The notes under the pieces were generated by a model. That model was given only the letters and a program-made list of their open reading frames with translations, had not been told where the DNA came from and made no database searches. A stretch of 32,133 bases of DNA from Clostridiales bacterium (GTDB lineage Bacteria; Bacillota; Clostridia; Oscillospirales; Oscillospiraceae): positions 1 to 32,133 of the forward strand of contig JAJQFJ010000085.1 in the NCBI GenBank assembly GCA_021201185.1, in the 5' to 3' direction. Numbering within the stretch: the first letter of the stretch is position 1; every line of letters starts with the position of its first letter. Of the stretch, positions 15,298 to 22,698 are shown one piece after another. A program made the position numbers and the translations under genes.

Positions 15298-17694
15298 TCA
15301 GCCCTCCGTCTTGGCCCGACGGGCGGCCTCCCGGTTGGCCTGGGCCTTCGCCCGGCCCCGGGCCAGGGCCTCCTTCTGGGCCTCAGTCATCTGCCGCTTG
15401 GGGCGAGGGGCCGTCGTCGCCTTTTTGGCAGTGCTGCTCTTTTTGGCGGTACCGGCCTTTTTCGCGGGTGCGGTTTTTCTGGTAGCGGCTCTGGAGGCTG
15501 CCTGCCCGGCAGGAGCGTTGGCTGCCGCCTCACCCTCCGTTTTCTCTTTGGGCTTGCGGTAGCCGGGGCGCTGCTCCGGCGGGAGGAAGTTGGGGCACTT
15601 CTCGTTGATGCAGAAGGGCTTTTTCGCCCCCCGGCCGGAGGCCTTGAACATGGTCTTGCCGCAGACAGGGCAGTTGTCCTTAACGGGCACGTCCCAGGTC
15701 ATAAAGTCGCATGGGTCGCCGGAGACCACCCGGTTGCGCTCACAGCCGTAATAGGTGTAACCGTTCCGGCTGGTCTTTTTCAGGATACGGCTGCCGCACC
15801 GGGGGCATTTCCCGGGCATTTCGATGACCAGGGGCTTGGTGAAGCTACACTCCGGAAAGCCGGAGCAGCCCAGGAACCGACCAAACCGGCCGGCCTTGAC
15901 CACCATCTTTTTGCCGCACAGGTCACAGACCTCGTCGCTCTCCTCGTCGGGGACCTTGATGCGGGTGTCGCCCAGCTCCTCGGTGGCCCGATTCAGCTCC
16001 GCCTCGAAGCGGGAGTAGAACCGGGAGAGGACGTCCTTCCAGTATTCCTCCCCGGCCTCCACCTTGTCCAGGCTCTGCTCCATCCGGGCGGTGAAGTCCG
16101 GGTCCACGATGTCGGTGAATTTGTCCATCATCACCCCGTTGACCACCTCGCCCAGAGGGGTGGGACGAAGGGCCTTGCCCTCCTTGATGACGTAGTTCCG
16201 GTCCTGAATGGCGGACACGGTGGGGGCGTAGGTGGAGGGACGGCCCACCCCCTTTTCCTCCAGCAGCTTGATGAGGGCCGCCTCGGTGAACCGGGGTGGG
16301 GGCTGGGTGAAGTGCTGGCCCTTGTCGGTGTCCGCCAGGCGGACGGTCTCTCCCTCCTGGAGATCGGGCAGGGGAGAGCCCATGGCCTCCTCCCCCTCGT
16401 CCTTGCCCTCCACATAGACGGCGGTGAAGCCGGAGAATTTCAGGCTCTGGTGGCTGGCCCGGAACAGGTGGGTGCCGGAGAGAACGTCAATGGAAACGGT
16501 GTCAAAGACGGCGTTGGACATCTGGCAGGCCAGGAAACGGCTCCAGATCAGCCGGTACAGCCGCAGTTGCTCGTTGGTGAGACTGCCCCGGACCTCCTCC
16601 GGGGTCAGGGTCACGTCGGTGGGCCGGATGGCCTCGTGGGCGTCCTGTGCTCCGGCCCTGGCCTTGTAGACGCGGGGCCTGGAGGGGACATAGTCCTTCC
16701 CATAGCGGGCGGAGAGAAAGCGCCGGGCGGCGTCCACCGCCTCCTCCGACAGCCGGAGAGAGTCGGTACGCATATAGGTGATGAGGCCCACGGTGCCTCT
16801 GCCCTCGATATCCACGCCCTCATAGAGCTGCTGGGCCACGGCCATGGTGCGCCGGGGACCCATGTTCAGCTTGCGGCTGGCCTCCTGCTGGAGGGTGGAG
16901 GTGGTGAAGGGGGGCGCAGGCTGGCGCTGCTTCTCCCGGCGCACCACAGAGGTCACCTGGAAGGGGGTGGTCCGGATGTCGGACAGGACGGCGTCAACCT
17001 CTTTTTCGCTGTTCAGCTCCGCCTTCTTTTTGCCCTCCCCGTGATAGTGGGCCTGGAAGCGGCCGACCTGGGGGGCGATGCGGTCCAGGGTCACGTCCAG
17101 GGACCAATACTCCTGGGGGACGAAGGCCCGAATCTCGTTCTCCCGGTCCACCACCAGCCGGGTGGCCACGGACTGGACCCGTCCGGCGGACAGGCCGTAG
17201 CGGATGTGCTTCCACAGCAGGGGGGAGAGCTGATAGCCCACGATGCGGTCCAGGATGCGCCGGGCCTGCTGGGCGTCCACCAGATCCTGGTCGATGGCCC
17301 GGGGATGCTGGATGGCGTCGTTCACCACGCCCTTGGTGATCTCGTTAAAGGTGACCCGATAGGTCTTGTCGTCCGGGATGTGGAGCAGCTCCTTTAAATG
17401 CCAGGAGATGGCCTCCCCCTCCCGGTCAGGGTCGGTGGCGAGATAGACCCGGCCGCTTTTGGCGGCAGCCTTGGTCAGGTCTGCGATGACGTCCTCTTTG
17501 CCCTTGATGGGCTGGTAGTTGGGGACAAAGCCGGCGGCGATGTCTACGCCGGGGACCTCCGCCCCCGCCTGGCTTTTGGGCAGGTCGCGGACGTGGCCCA
17601 TGGAGGCCTTGACCTGGTAGCCGGGGCCGAGGTATTTGCCAATGGTCTTGGCCTTTGCCGGGGATTCTACGATAACCAAATCGGTTTTTGCCAT
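15298..17694 (-). CDS. topA: DNA topoisomerase I
   Basis: This 798-residue type IA topoisomerase relaxes negative supercoils. The Toprim domain starts with VIVESPAKAKTI (E10 catalytic) and has the metal triad in ATDPDREGE (D88, D90, E92). The active-site tyrosine is Y307 in ITYMRTDS (codon 16774-16776). Zinc-ribbon modules follow (CDLCGKK, CPRCGSR, CPVCGKT). The last 90 residues form a Lys/Ala/Thr-rich tail (ATRKTAPAKKAGTAKK and similar) that ends in EALARGRAKAQANREAARR. Such basic tails are known from actinobacterial topoisomerase I, where they raise processivity, and are less usual in Clostridia. GGAGG lies shortly upstream of the ATG. It sits between dprA and trmFO, the typical Firmicute order. 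Confidence 0.96.
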   Translation of the reverse strand: MAKTDLVIVESPAKAKTIGKYLGPGYQVKASMGHVRDLPKSQAGAEVPGVDIAAGFVPNYQPIKGKEDVIADLTKAAAKSGRVYLATDPDREGEAISWHLKELLHIPDDKTYRVTFNEITKGVVNDAIQHPRAIDQDLVDAQQARRILDRIVGYQLSPLLWKHIRYGLSAGRVQSVATRLVVDRENEIRAFVPQEYWSLDVTLDRIAPQVGRFQAHYHGEGKKKAELNSEKEVDAVLSDIRTTPFQVTSVVRREKQRQPAPPFTTSTLQQEASRKLNMGPRRTMAVAQQLYEGVDIEGRGTVGLITYMRTDSLRLSEEAVDAARRFLSARYGKDYVPSRPRVYKARAGAQDAHEAIRPTDVTLTPEEVRGSLTNEQLRLYRLIWSRFLACQMSNAVFDTVSIDVLSGTHLFRASHQSLKFSGFTAVYVEGKDEGEEAMGSPLPDLQEGETVRLADTDKGQHFTQPPPRFTEAALIKLLEEKGVGRPSTYAPTVSAIQDRNYVIKEGKALRPTPLGEVVNGVMMDKFTDIVDPDFTARMEQSLDKVEAGEEYWKDVLSRFYSRFEAELNRATEELGDTRIKVPDEESDEVCDLCGKKMVVKAGRFGRFLGCSGFPECSFTKPLVIEMPGKCPRCGSRILKKTSRNGYTYYGCERNRVVSGDPCDFMTWDVPVKDNCPVCGKTMFKASGRGAKKPFCINEKCPNFLPPEQRPGYRKPKEKTEGEAAANAPAGQAASRAATRKTAPAKKAGTAKKSSTAKKATTAPRPKRQMTEAQKEALARGRAKAQANREAARRAKTEG

Positions 17695-17739
17695 GTTAGG
17701 GTTTGCCTCCGATAGTTTCCTTGAATACGAAATACTGCG

Positions 17740-19002
17740 TCAGCCCTGTCCGTGCAGCCGGAAGCGGCCGCCGGAGCACTCCTCTACGACCCCCTTGACC
17801 GCCAGCAGGGTCAGGGTGGCGGATGTCTGGGAGGAGGGGAGGCCGGTCTGGTCGATCAGGGCCTCCATGGTGGCGGGTCCGCCCGCCAGGGCCTGGAGCA
17901 GGGTGCGTTCCGTCTCCGTCCACTGGGCGGAGGGGTCTGATAAATCAATATAGCCGCTGTTTGGGGCGGTGTCAACCCTTTTTTCATCGGAAATCGGTTC
18001 CGGTGGGGTGGGAGCCGCTGCCTCAGGCGGTTCCGGAGAGACGGCCTTCTCCTGCGCCCGGGGCTGGGCGGGCACCCGGACCACCTGCCAGCGGGTGAAG
18101 TCCGGCTGCTCCTCCCGGCGGGGGAGATAATAGGGATAGTGGGACAGAATATCCGCCCCGGATAGGACGGGCAGGGCCAGCCCCTGACGGAGCAGGTCGT
18201 TGGTCCCGGCGGACATGGGCGCGCCCAGATTGGCGGGAACGGCGAAGATGTCCCGCCCCTGCTCTGCGGCGATGGAGGCCACACCCAGGGTGCCGCTGCG
18301 GAGGCCCGCCTCCACGCAGAGCAGGCCCACCGAGACGCCGCAGAGGATGGCGTTCCGGCGGTGGAACAGGCTCCCTCTGTGGGGCGTCCCCGGTGGCGAC
18401 TCGCTGAGGAGCATCCCCACGGCGGCCATGTCGGCGAGCAGGTCCCGGCTGGAGGCGGAGTCATAATAGGGCACGTCCACCCCGCCTGCCAGGACGCCCA
18501 GCACCGGGCCACCCGCCCGGAGAGCGCCGGTGGCGGCGCTCTCGTCACAGCCTGCCACGATGCCGGTGGCCACAATGCCGCCGCCGCGTGTGATGTCCCG
18601 GGCAAAGTCCCTGGCGATGCCGGTGCCATAGGGCGTGGCCCTCCGCGTCCCGGCAAAGGCGATGACCGCCCGCTCGTCCAGCCGCAGCAGCTTCCCACGG
18701 AGATAGAGCACCAGAGGGGGCGTCTCGATGTTGCGCAGCCGCTCCGGATAGTCGGTATCGTTGAAGGTGAGGATGCGGATGTCGCCCCGGTCGCACCGCT
18801 CCAGCAGACGCTCTGTCTGGTCGGTGGACTTGTCCGAGAGAAGACGCCGCTGCTCCGGGGACAGAGCGTCTATCTGTTCGTATTCTCCCGGGTCGGCGAA
18901 GTAGGCATGCTCCGGACTGCCAAAATGACAGTATACCTGCCAGGCGGCGGTGGGCGGCAGCAGGCTGGTCAGCCACAGCCAGTATTTTACCGAGGTCAGC
19001 AT
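17740..19002 (-). CDS. dprA: DNA processing protein DprA (divergent)
   Basis: The protein has 420 residues from the ATG at 19002, chosen because GGGAGGGG lies just before it; upstream in-frame ATGs have no comparable site. DprA binds incoming single-stranded DNA and loads RecA during transformation. A SAM-like N-terminal region is followed by the Rossmann fold (AGTRRATPYG, 118-126) and a C-terminal winged helix (about 365-416). A Pro/Glu-rich linker joins them. Several conserved positions differ: the usual SGLA.GID..AH reads ATGIVAGCDESAA (145-157), so the His is lost. F..RNRI reads FHRRNAIL (213-220), and the VPG motif reads VPAN. It lies 45 bases before topA in the operon. A role in recombination rather than competence is possible. 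Confidence 0.87.
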   Translation of the reverse strand: MLTSVKYWLWLTSLLPPTAAWQVYCHFGSPEHAYFADPGEYEQIDALSPEQRRLLSDKSTDQTERLLERCDRGDIRILTFNDTDYPERLRNIETPPLVLYLRGKLLRLDERAVIAFAGTRRATPYGTGIARDFARDITRGGGIVATGIVAGCDESAATGALRAGGPVLGVLAGGVDVPYYDSASSRDLLADMAAVGMLLSESPPGTPHRGSLFHRRNAILCGVSVGLLCVEAGLRSGTLGVASIAAEQGRDIFAVPANLGAPMSAGTNDLLRQGLALPVLSGADILSHYPYYLPRREEQPDFTRWQVVRVPAQPRAQEKAVSPEPPEAAAPTPPEPISDEKRVDTAPNSGYIDLSDPSAQWTETERTLLQALAGGPATMEALIDQTGLPSSQTSATLTLLAVKGVVEECSGGRFRLHGQG

Positions 19003-19033
19003 GGTTTGATTCCCCTCCCTTTTACTCATTTCT

Positions 19034-19804
19034 CTATCTGCGGTACAGCTCCCACAGCACCACTGCGGCGGCAGCGGCGGCGTTGAGCGACTCACATTTG
19101 GGCTCCATGGGGATTTTCAGGGTCTGTCGGCACAGGGACAGCACCTCTGGAGAGCCCCCCTGGCCCTCGCTGCCGATGACCACGGCGGCCCGGCCCTCCT
19201 TGAAAGAGCGGATGTCCACCGTGTCCTCCCGGAGGGCAGTGCCGTAGAGGGGGAGGCCGGAGGCCTCCAGCAGTGGGGCAAGCTCCTCTGCCTCCACCTC
19301 CCACACCGGCAGGCGGAAGGCGGCCCCCATGGTGGCCCGGACGGTTTTCCAGTGCCAGGGGTCGGCGCAGTGATGGGTGAGCAGCAGGCCGTCCGCCCCA
19401 AAGGCGTCGGCGGTGCGCCAGATGGTGCCCACGTTTCCCGGGTCCTGGAGACCGTCCAGCACCAGGTAACGGCTCCCATCCAGCGTTTTCGGCGGGACAG
19501 GCTCCGGCGTGCGGCAGAGAAACAGCAGCCCCTGGGGCGTTCTGGCGGGGGAGACCGCCTCCATGACCCCCTCCGGCACCTGGACATACCGGACAGCCGG
19601 GGAGAGAGTCTCCGGCTGCTGGCCGGGGGTGAACAGAACGGTGTCCACCGGGGCGCTCCAGCGGACCGCCTCGGCGTAGAGCTTCCGTCCATCGCACAGG
19701 TACAGCCCCGTCTCCCGCCGATAGGCCCGGTCCCGCTCCAGACGGCGGATGCGGGCGATGAGGGGGTTGGAGCGGCTGGTGATGGTTTCAATGGTGGGAC
19801 GCAA
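19034..19804 (-). CDS. TrmH/SpoU family RNA 2'-O-methyltransferase
   Basis: The protein has 256 residues from the TTG at 19802-19804. The N-terminal substrate-binding domain (ITSRSNPLIARIRRLERDR and YLCDGRKLYAEAV) is followed by a SPOUT methyltransferase domain with motif 1 LDGLQDPGNVGTIWRTADA, motif 2 VIGSEGQG and motif 3 IPMEPKCESLNAAAAAAV, the knot that binds S-adenosylmethionine. It probably methylates a ribose in 23S rRNA or tRNA; the exact target cannot be read from sequence. The TTG start is preferred over the ATG at 19876 because GGGAGGG lies 6 bases before it, and because the ATG directly follows the -10 hexamer, upstream of the expected transcript start. It is the first gene of the six-gene operon. 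Confidence 0.88.
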   Translation of the reverse strand: MRPTIETITSRSNPLIARIRRLERDRAYRRETGLYLCDGRKLYAEAVRWSAPVDTVLFTPGQQPETLSPAVRYVQVPEGVMEAVSPARTPQGLLFLCRTPEPVPPKTLDGSRYLVLDGLQDPGNVGTIWRTADAFGADGLLLTHHCADPWHWKTVRATMGAAFRLPVWEVEAEELAPLLEASGLPLYGTALREDTVDIRSFKEGRAAVVIGSEGQGGSPEVLSLCRQTLKIPMEPKCESLNAAAAAAVVLWELYRR

Positions 19805-19810
19805 GAAAAT

Positions 19811-19817
19811 CCCTCCC
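19811..19817 (-). promoter_or_regulatory. Ribosome binding site that decides the TrmH-family start
   Basis: GGGAGGG on the minus strand is 6 bases before TTG (19804-19802). The in-frame ATG at 19876 has only a distant GGAAG and overlaps the promoter region. Confidence 0.65.
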
Positions 19818-19876
19818 GGATCGTGCAATGAAACGCTGCCCGGGGGCAGACCGTCAAAGACAATTTTGTTGTCCAT

Positions 19877-19906
19877 AGTATAGCGCAGGACTTCCGGGAC
19901 TGTCAA
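19877..19906 (-). promoter_or_regulatory. Main promoter of the trmH-dprA-topA-trmFO-plsX-rnc operon
   Basis: On the minus strand TTGACA (19906-19901), an 18-base spacer and TATACT (19882-19877) form a near-consensus vegetative promoter. The predicted start is near 19869. No other good promoter was seen inside the operon. Confidence 0.82.
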
Positions 19907-19985
19907 ATGGTTTTCCGGGGCGGGGGAGCGGTTCCGTATAGAAAGGGAGCAGGACATCATCTCCGGCAAAAGCCTGCAATGGTTC

Positions 19986-20014
19986 TTGATATATGCCATA
20001 AACAGAGGTATGAT
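19986..20014 (+). promoter_or_regulatory. Promoter for the DUF134 gene
   Basis: TTGATA (19986-19991) and TATGAT (20009-20014) are 17 bases apart. It points away from the operon promoter at 19877-19906, about 80 bases distant. Confidence 0.72.
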
Positions 20015-20047
20015 AGGGACAGGTTCAGGTCCGGAGAGGGTGATCGG

Positions 20048-20533
20048 ATGCCGAGACCGACGAAATGCAGAATGATCTGCCAGCTCCCCCAGACGCTGGA
20101 ATTCCTTCCGGCGATGGACGGAGGGGAAAAGGAGCCTGTTATCCTGACGGTGGACGAATATGAGACGATCCGTCTGATCGACCGGGAGGGACTGTCTCAG
20201 GAGCAGTGCAGCCGACGGATGCAGGTGGCCCGCACCACCGCCCAGAAAATCTATGATACCGCCCGAAAAAAGCTGGCCTCGGCGGGCATCCGGCTGTACG
20301 GCGGCGTGACTGGCGACGCGGACGCGGCGGTGGAGTCGCTGCTGGCCGGGCCCCTGGCCTATGTCCCGAATGTCCAGTACGGCCACCACGAGGGGGCCAC
20401 CACGGGGGAGACCGGGTTTACAGGCTCTCAACGGGGCTGCGGTTTGAATTATAATATCAGGCACACAACTGCGTTTGCGGCGTCCGGCGGCTGTCCTGCG
20501 CCGGGCGCAGCACCACCGGAGAAAGGGAGGTAA
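20048..20533 (+). CDS. DUF134 family DNA-binding protein
   Basis: This 161-residue protein starts MPRPTKCR, the hallmark of DUF134, and continues with a sigma-70 region 4-like helix-turn-helix: LTVDEYETIRLIDREGLSQ, then RRMQVARTTAQKIYDTARKKL (about 37-80). It is probably a small transcription regulator; the family often accompanies iron-molybdenum cofactor or redox genes, but none is adjacent. The last 65 residues, rich in Gly, Ala and Thr, do not resemble a known domain. The ATG at 20048 is chosen because GGAGAGGG (20032-20039) is just upstream. The stop codon overlaps the spacing region of the next gene's ribosome binding site, 7 bases before its ATG, so both genes are co-transcribed. Confidence 0.82.
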   Translation: MPRPTKCRMICQLPQTLEFLPAMDGGEKEPVILTVDEYETIRLIDREGLSQEQCSRRMQVARTTAQKIYDTARKKLASAGIRLYGGVTGDADAAVESLLAGPLAYVPNVQYGHHEGATTGETGFTGSQRGCGLNYNIRHTTAFAASGGCPAPGAAPPEKGR

Positions 20534-20540
20534 AACAACT

Positions 20541-21719
20541 ATGCCACAATTAAGAGAACGGGTGGGGACGTTTACCGATTCCGTCATCCGCCGGATGACC
20601 AGGATCAGCAACCGCTACGGGGCCATCAACCTGTCCCAGGGCTTTCCGGACTCCGACCCGCCCAGGCCCATTATGGACGCTCTGGCGAAGGCGGCCTATG
20701 AAGGGCCTCACCAGTATTCCATCACCTACGGCGCGCAGAATTTCCGTCAGGCGCTGGCGGAAAAGCAGGGCAGGGCCATCGGCAGGGCAATCGACCCGGA
20801 GACGGAGATCGTTGTGACCTGCGGCAGCACCGAGGCCATGATGTGCGCCATGATGACGGTGTGCAATCCCGGCGATAAGGTCATGGTGTTTTCACCCTTC
20901 TATGAGAACTATGGGGCGGACGCCATCCTGTCCGGGGCGGAGCCGATCTACATTCCCCAGGTGCCGCCGGAGTACGATTTCGACAGTACACTCATCGAGG
21001 ACGGCTTCCGGCAGGGGGCGAAGGCCATCGTGGTCTGCAACCCCTCCAACCCCTGCGGCAAGGTGTTCACCCGGGAGGAGCTGCTGACCATCGGCAGGCT
21101 GACGGTGCAGTATGACGCCTATGTCATCACCGACGAGGTCTATGAGCATATGGTCTACGTCCCGTATCACCACACCTGCATGGCCGCCCTGCCGGGGATG
21201 TTCGACCACACCATCACCTGCAACTCCCTCTCCAAGACCTACTCCATCACCGGCTGGCGGCTGGGCTACCTGATCGGCCCGGCGGAGGTGGTGGAAAACG
21301 CCAAAAAGGTTCACGACTTCCTGACGGTAGGGGCCGCCGCGCCGTTGCAGGAGGCGGCTACGGTGGGCCTGCGGTTCGACCAGAGCTATTACGACGACCT
21401 GCGGGAGACCTATACCCGGAAGCGGGACTACTTCCTGGCGGGGCTGGACCGGGCAGGACTGAAGCACAACGTTCCACAGGGCACCTACTTCGTCATGGTG
21501 GACATCCAGGAGTTTCTGGATATGCCCATGTTTGCGGGCTTCACCGATCTGCAGTTCTGCGAGTGGATGATCGAGCACGTGGGCGTGGCGGCCGTGCCCG
21601 GCTCCAGCTTCTTCCGGGAACCGGTCAACCACTACATCCGGTTCCACTTCGCCCGGGAGGAGGCCGTCCTGGAGGAGGCCATCCGGCGGCTGTGCCGGAT
21701 GAAGGAGATCGTCCGGTAG
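20541..21719 (+). CDS. Class I/II pyridoxal-phosphate aminotransferase
   Basis: This 392-residue fold-type I aminotransferase has the pyridoxal lysine K232 in NSLSKTYSITGWRLGY, the N-P pair in CNPSNPCGK (167-174), D198 and Y201 in ITDEVYEH, and a C-terminal Arg in NHYIRFHFA that binds the substrate carboxylate. The N-terminal INLSQGFPD is typical of the kynurenine/glutamine/methionine aminotransferase branch. It transfers an amino group from an amino acid to a 2-oxo acid; the exact substrate is not readable. The ATG at 20541 follows GGGAGG (20525-20530); an in-frame ATG at 20475 lies inside DUF134 and is rejected. It is coupled to DUF134, which might regulate it. Confidence 0.9.
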   Translation: MPQLRERVGTFTDSVIRRMTRISNRYGAINLSQGFPDSDPPRPIMDALAKAAYEGPHQYSITYGAQNFRQALAEKQGRAIGRAIDPETEIVVTCGSTEAMMCAMMTVCNPGDKVMVFSPFYENYGADAILSGAEPIYIPQVPPEYDFDSTLIEDGFRQGAKAIVVCNPSNPCGKVFTREELLTIGRLTVQYDAYVITDEVYEHMVYVPYHHTCMAALPGMFDHTITCNSLSKTYSITGWRLGYLIGPAEVVENAKKVHDFLTVGAAAPLQEAATVGLRFDQSYYDDLRETYTRKRDYFLAGLDRAGLKHNVPQGTYFVMVDIQEFLDMPMFAGFTDLQFCEWMIEHVGVAAVPGSSFFREPVNHYIRFHFAREEAVLEEAIRRLCRMKEIVR

Positions 21720-21730
21720 TCTGAAACCAC

Positions 21731-21773
21731 AAAAAACGAAAAAGAGCCTCTGCTGCCGGGTTGGCAGAGGCTC
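21731..21773. terminator. Hairpin with T run on the minus strand
   Basis: GAGCCTCTGC (21744-21753) pairs perfectly with GCAGAGGCTC (21764-21773). The A-rich flank at 21731-21743 gives a T-rich tail only for minus-strand transcription, while the plus side after the aminotransferase gene lacks a T run. It may act weakly on the plus strand and well on the minus strand. Confidence 0.6.
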
Positions 21774-21863
21774 CGCAGGAAAAGAAAGCTTTTGGCGTGC
21801 GGCTGCATGCCGGAGGCTTTCTCTGCTTCCAGGCTAACGGGAATGGGAAAATCGGGGAGAAAG

Positions 21864-21894
21864 ACAGTTCAAATCCCATCTTATGGAAGTTATC
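21864..21894 (+). promoter_or_regulatory. Possible LytTR half-sites upstream of the regulator promoter
   Basis: ACAGTTCAA (21864-21872) and GAAGTTATC (21886-21894) have their GTT cores 22 bases apart and end 12 bases before the -35 hexamer. The spacing and core agree with LytTR (AgrA-type) direct repeats, but the second copy is a weak match. Autoregulation is a guess. The rest of 21774-21972 shows no gene. Confidence 0.35.
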
Positions 21895-21906
21895 AGCCGG
21901 TTTTGA

Positions 21907-21935
21907 TTGCACTTTTGTATGGATTCTGCTACAAT
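21907..21935 (+). promoter_or_regulatory. Promoter of the LytTR/GHKL operon
   Basis: TTGCAC (21907-21912), a 17-base spacer and TACAAT (21930-21935), with TGC directly before the -10, form an extended, strong-looking promoter. Confidence 0.75.
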
Positions 21936-21972
21936 GAAAAACAGATAAACCACAGAGACAGGAGGCGGTCCC

Positions 21973-22698
21973 GTGATCCGTATCGCAGTGGTGGACAATG
22001 CAGAGATGGCGGCACAGCGGATCGCCGACTATTTAAAACAATATCAGGAGGAGCACGGTCTGCTGTTCCAGGTCAGCCTCTTTCATGACGGAGCGGAGCT
22101 GCTGGACGGATTCCAGCCCAGCTATGACCTGATCTTCCTGGACGTGGAGATGCCCAACAAGGACGGCATGACCACCGCCCGGGAGATACGCAAGGTGGAT
22201 ACCGACGTGACTCTGGTGTTCGTCACTCGCATGGCCCAGTACGCCGTCAGCGGGTACGAGGTGCAGGCCATGGACTTCCTGGTCAAGCCGGTGAGCTATG
22301 CCGCCTTCGAGCTGCGGATGGACCAGCTGCTTCCCCGGCTCCGGCAGAAGGAGGAGCGGTATATCCTCATCTCCGGCAAGGATGGGATGCGCAAGCTGCC
22401 CGCCTCCCGGCTGATTTATGTGGAGGTCATCAAGCACCGGCTCCTCTATCACACGGAGGACGGGGTGTACGAGACCAGCGACACCATGAAGCGTGCGGAG
22501 GAGCTGCTGGCGGGCTGCCCCTTTGCCCGGTGCGACAACTGCTATCTGGTGAATCTGCGTTATGTCACCTGGGTCGGGCAAAAGGAGCTGCAGGCCGGGA
22601 ATGACACGCTGAAAATCAGCCGTCCCCGGCGCAAGGCGTTTCTCCAGGCGCTCACCGACTATATCGGCGGTGTGGAGCCGGAAGGGGAGGAGACGTGA
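21973..22698 (+). CDS. LytTR family response regulator
   Basis: This 241-residue cytoplasmic regulator has a receiver domain (1-120) with D8 and N9 in the acidic pocket (VVDNAE), phosphoacceptor D57 in FLDVEMP, a conserved Thr/Ser region in VFVTRMAQYAV and K107 in FLVKPVS. A LytTR DNA-binding domain follows (about 130-235: ILISGKDGMRKLPASRLIYVE, and CHNYLVN-like CDNCYLVNLRYV). LytTR proteins bind direct repeats about two helical turns apart. The start is GTG, with AGGAGG (21960-21965) 7 bases before it. The stop overlaps the kinase ATG by one base (TGATG), so both are translated together. The downstream repeats at 24059-24099 are a likely target. Confidence 0.93.
   Translation: MIRIAVVDNAEMAAQRIADYLKQYQEEHGLLFQVSLFHDGAELLDGFQPSYDLIFLDVEMPNKDGMTTAREIRKVDTDVTLVFVTRMAQYAVSGYEVQAMDFLVKPVSYAAFELRMDQLLPRLRQKEERYILISGKDGMRKLPASRLIYVEVIKHRLLYHTEDGVYETSDTMKRAEELLAGCPFARCDNCYLVNLRYVTWVGQKELQAGNDTLKISRPRRKAFLQALTDYIGGVEPEGEET

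Noticed and set aside
17740..19095. 451-residue version of DprA
   Set aside because: The first 31 residues overlap the preceding gene and lack a ribosome binding site; the ATG at 19002 has a strong one.
19034..20611. 525-residue extended version of the TrmH-family gene
   Set aside because: It would cover the divergent promoters and the DUF134 gene; family homology starts near the TTG at 19804.
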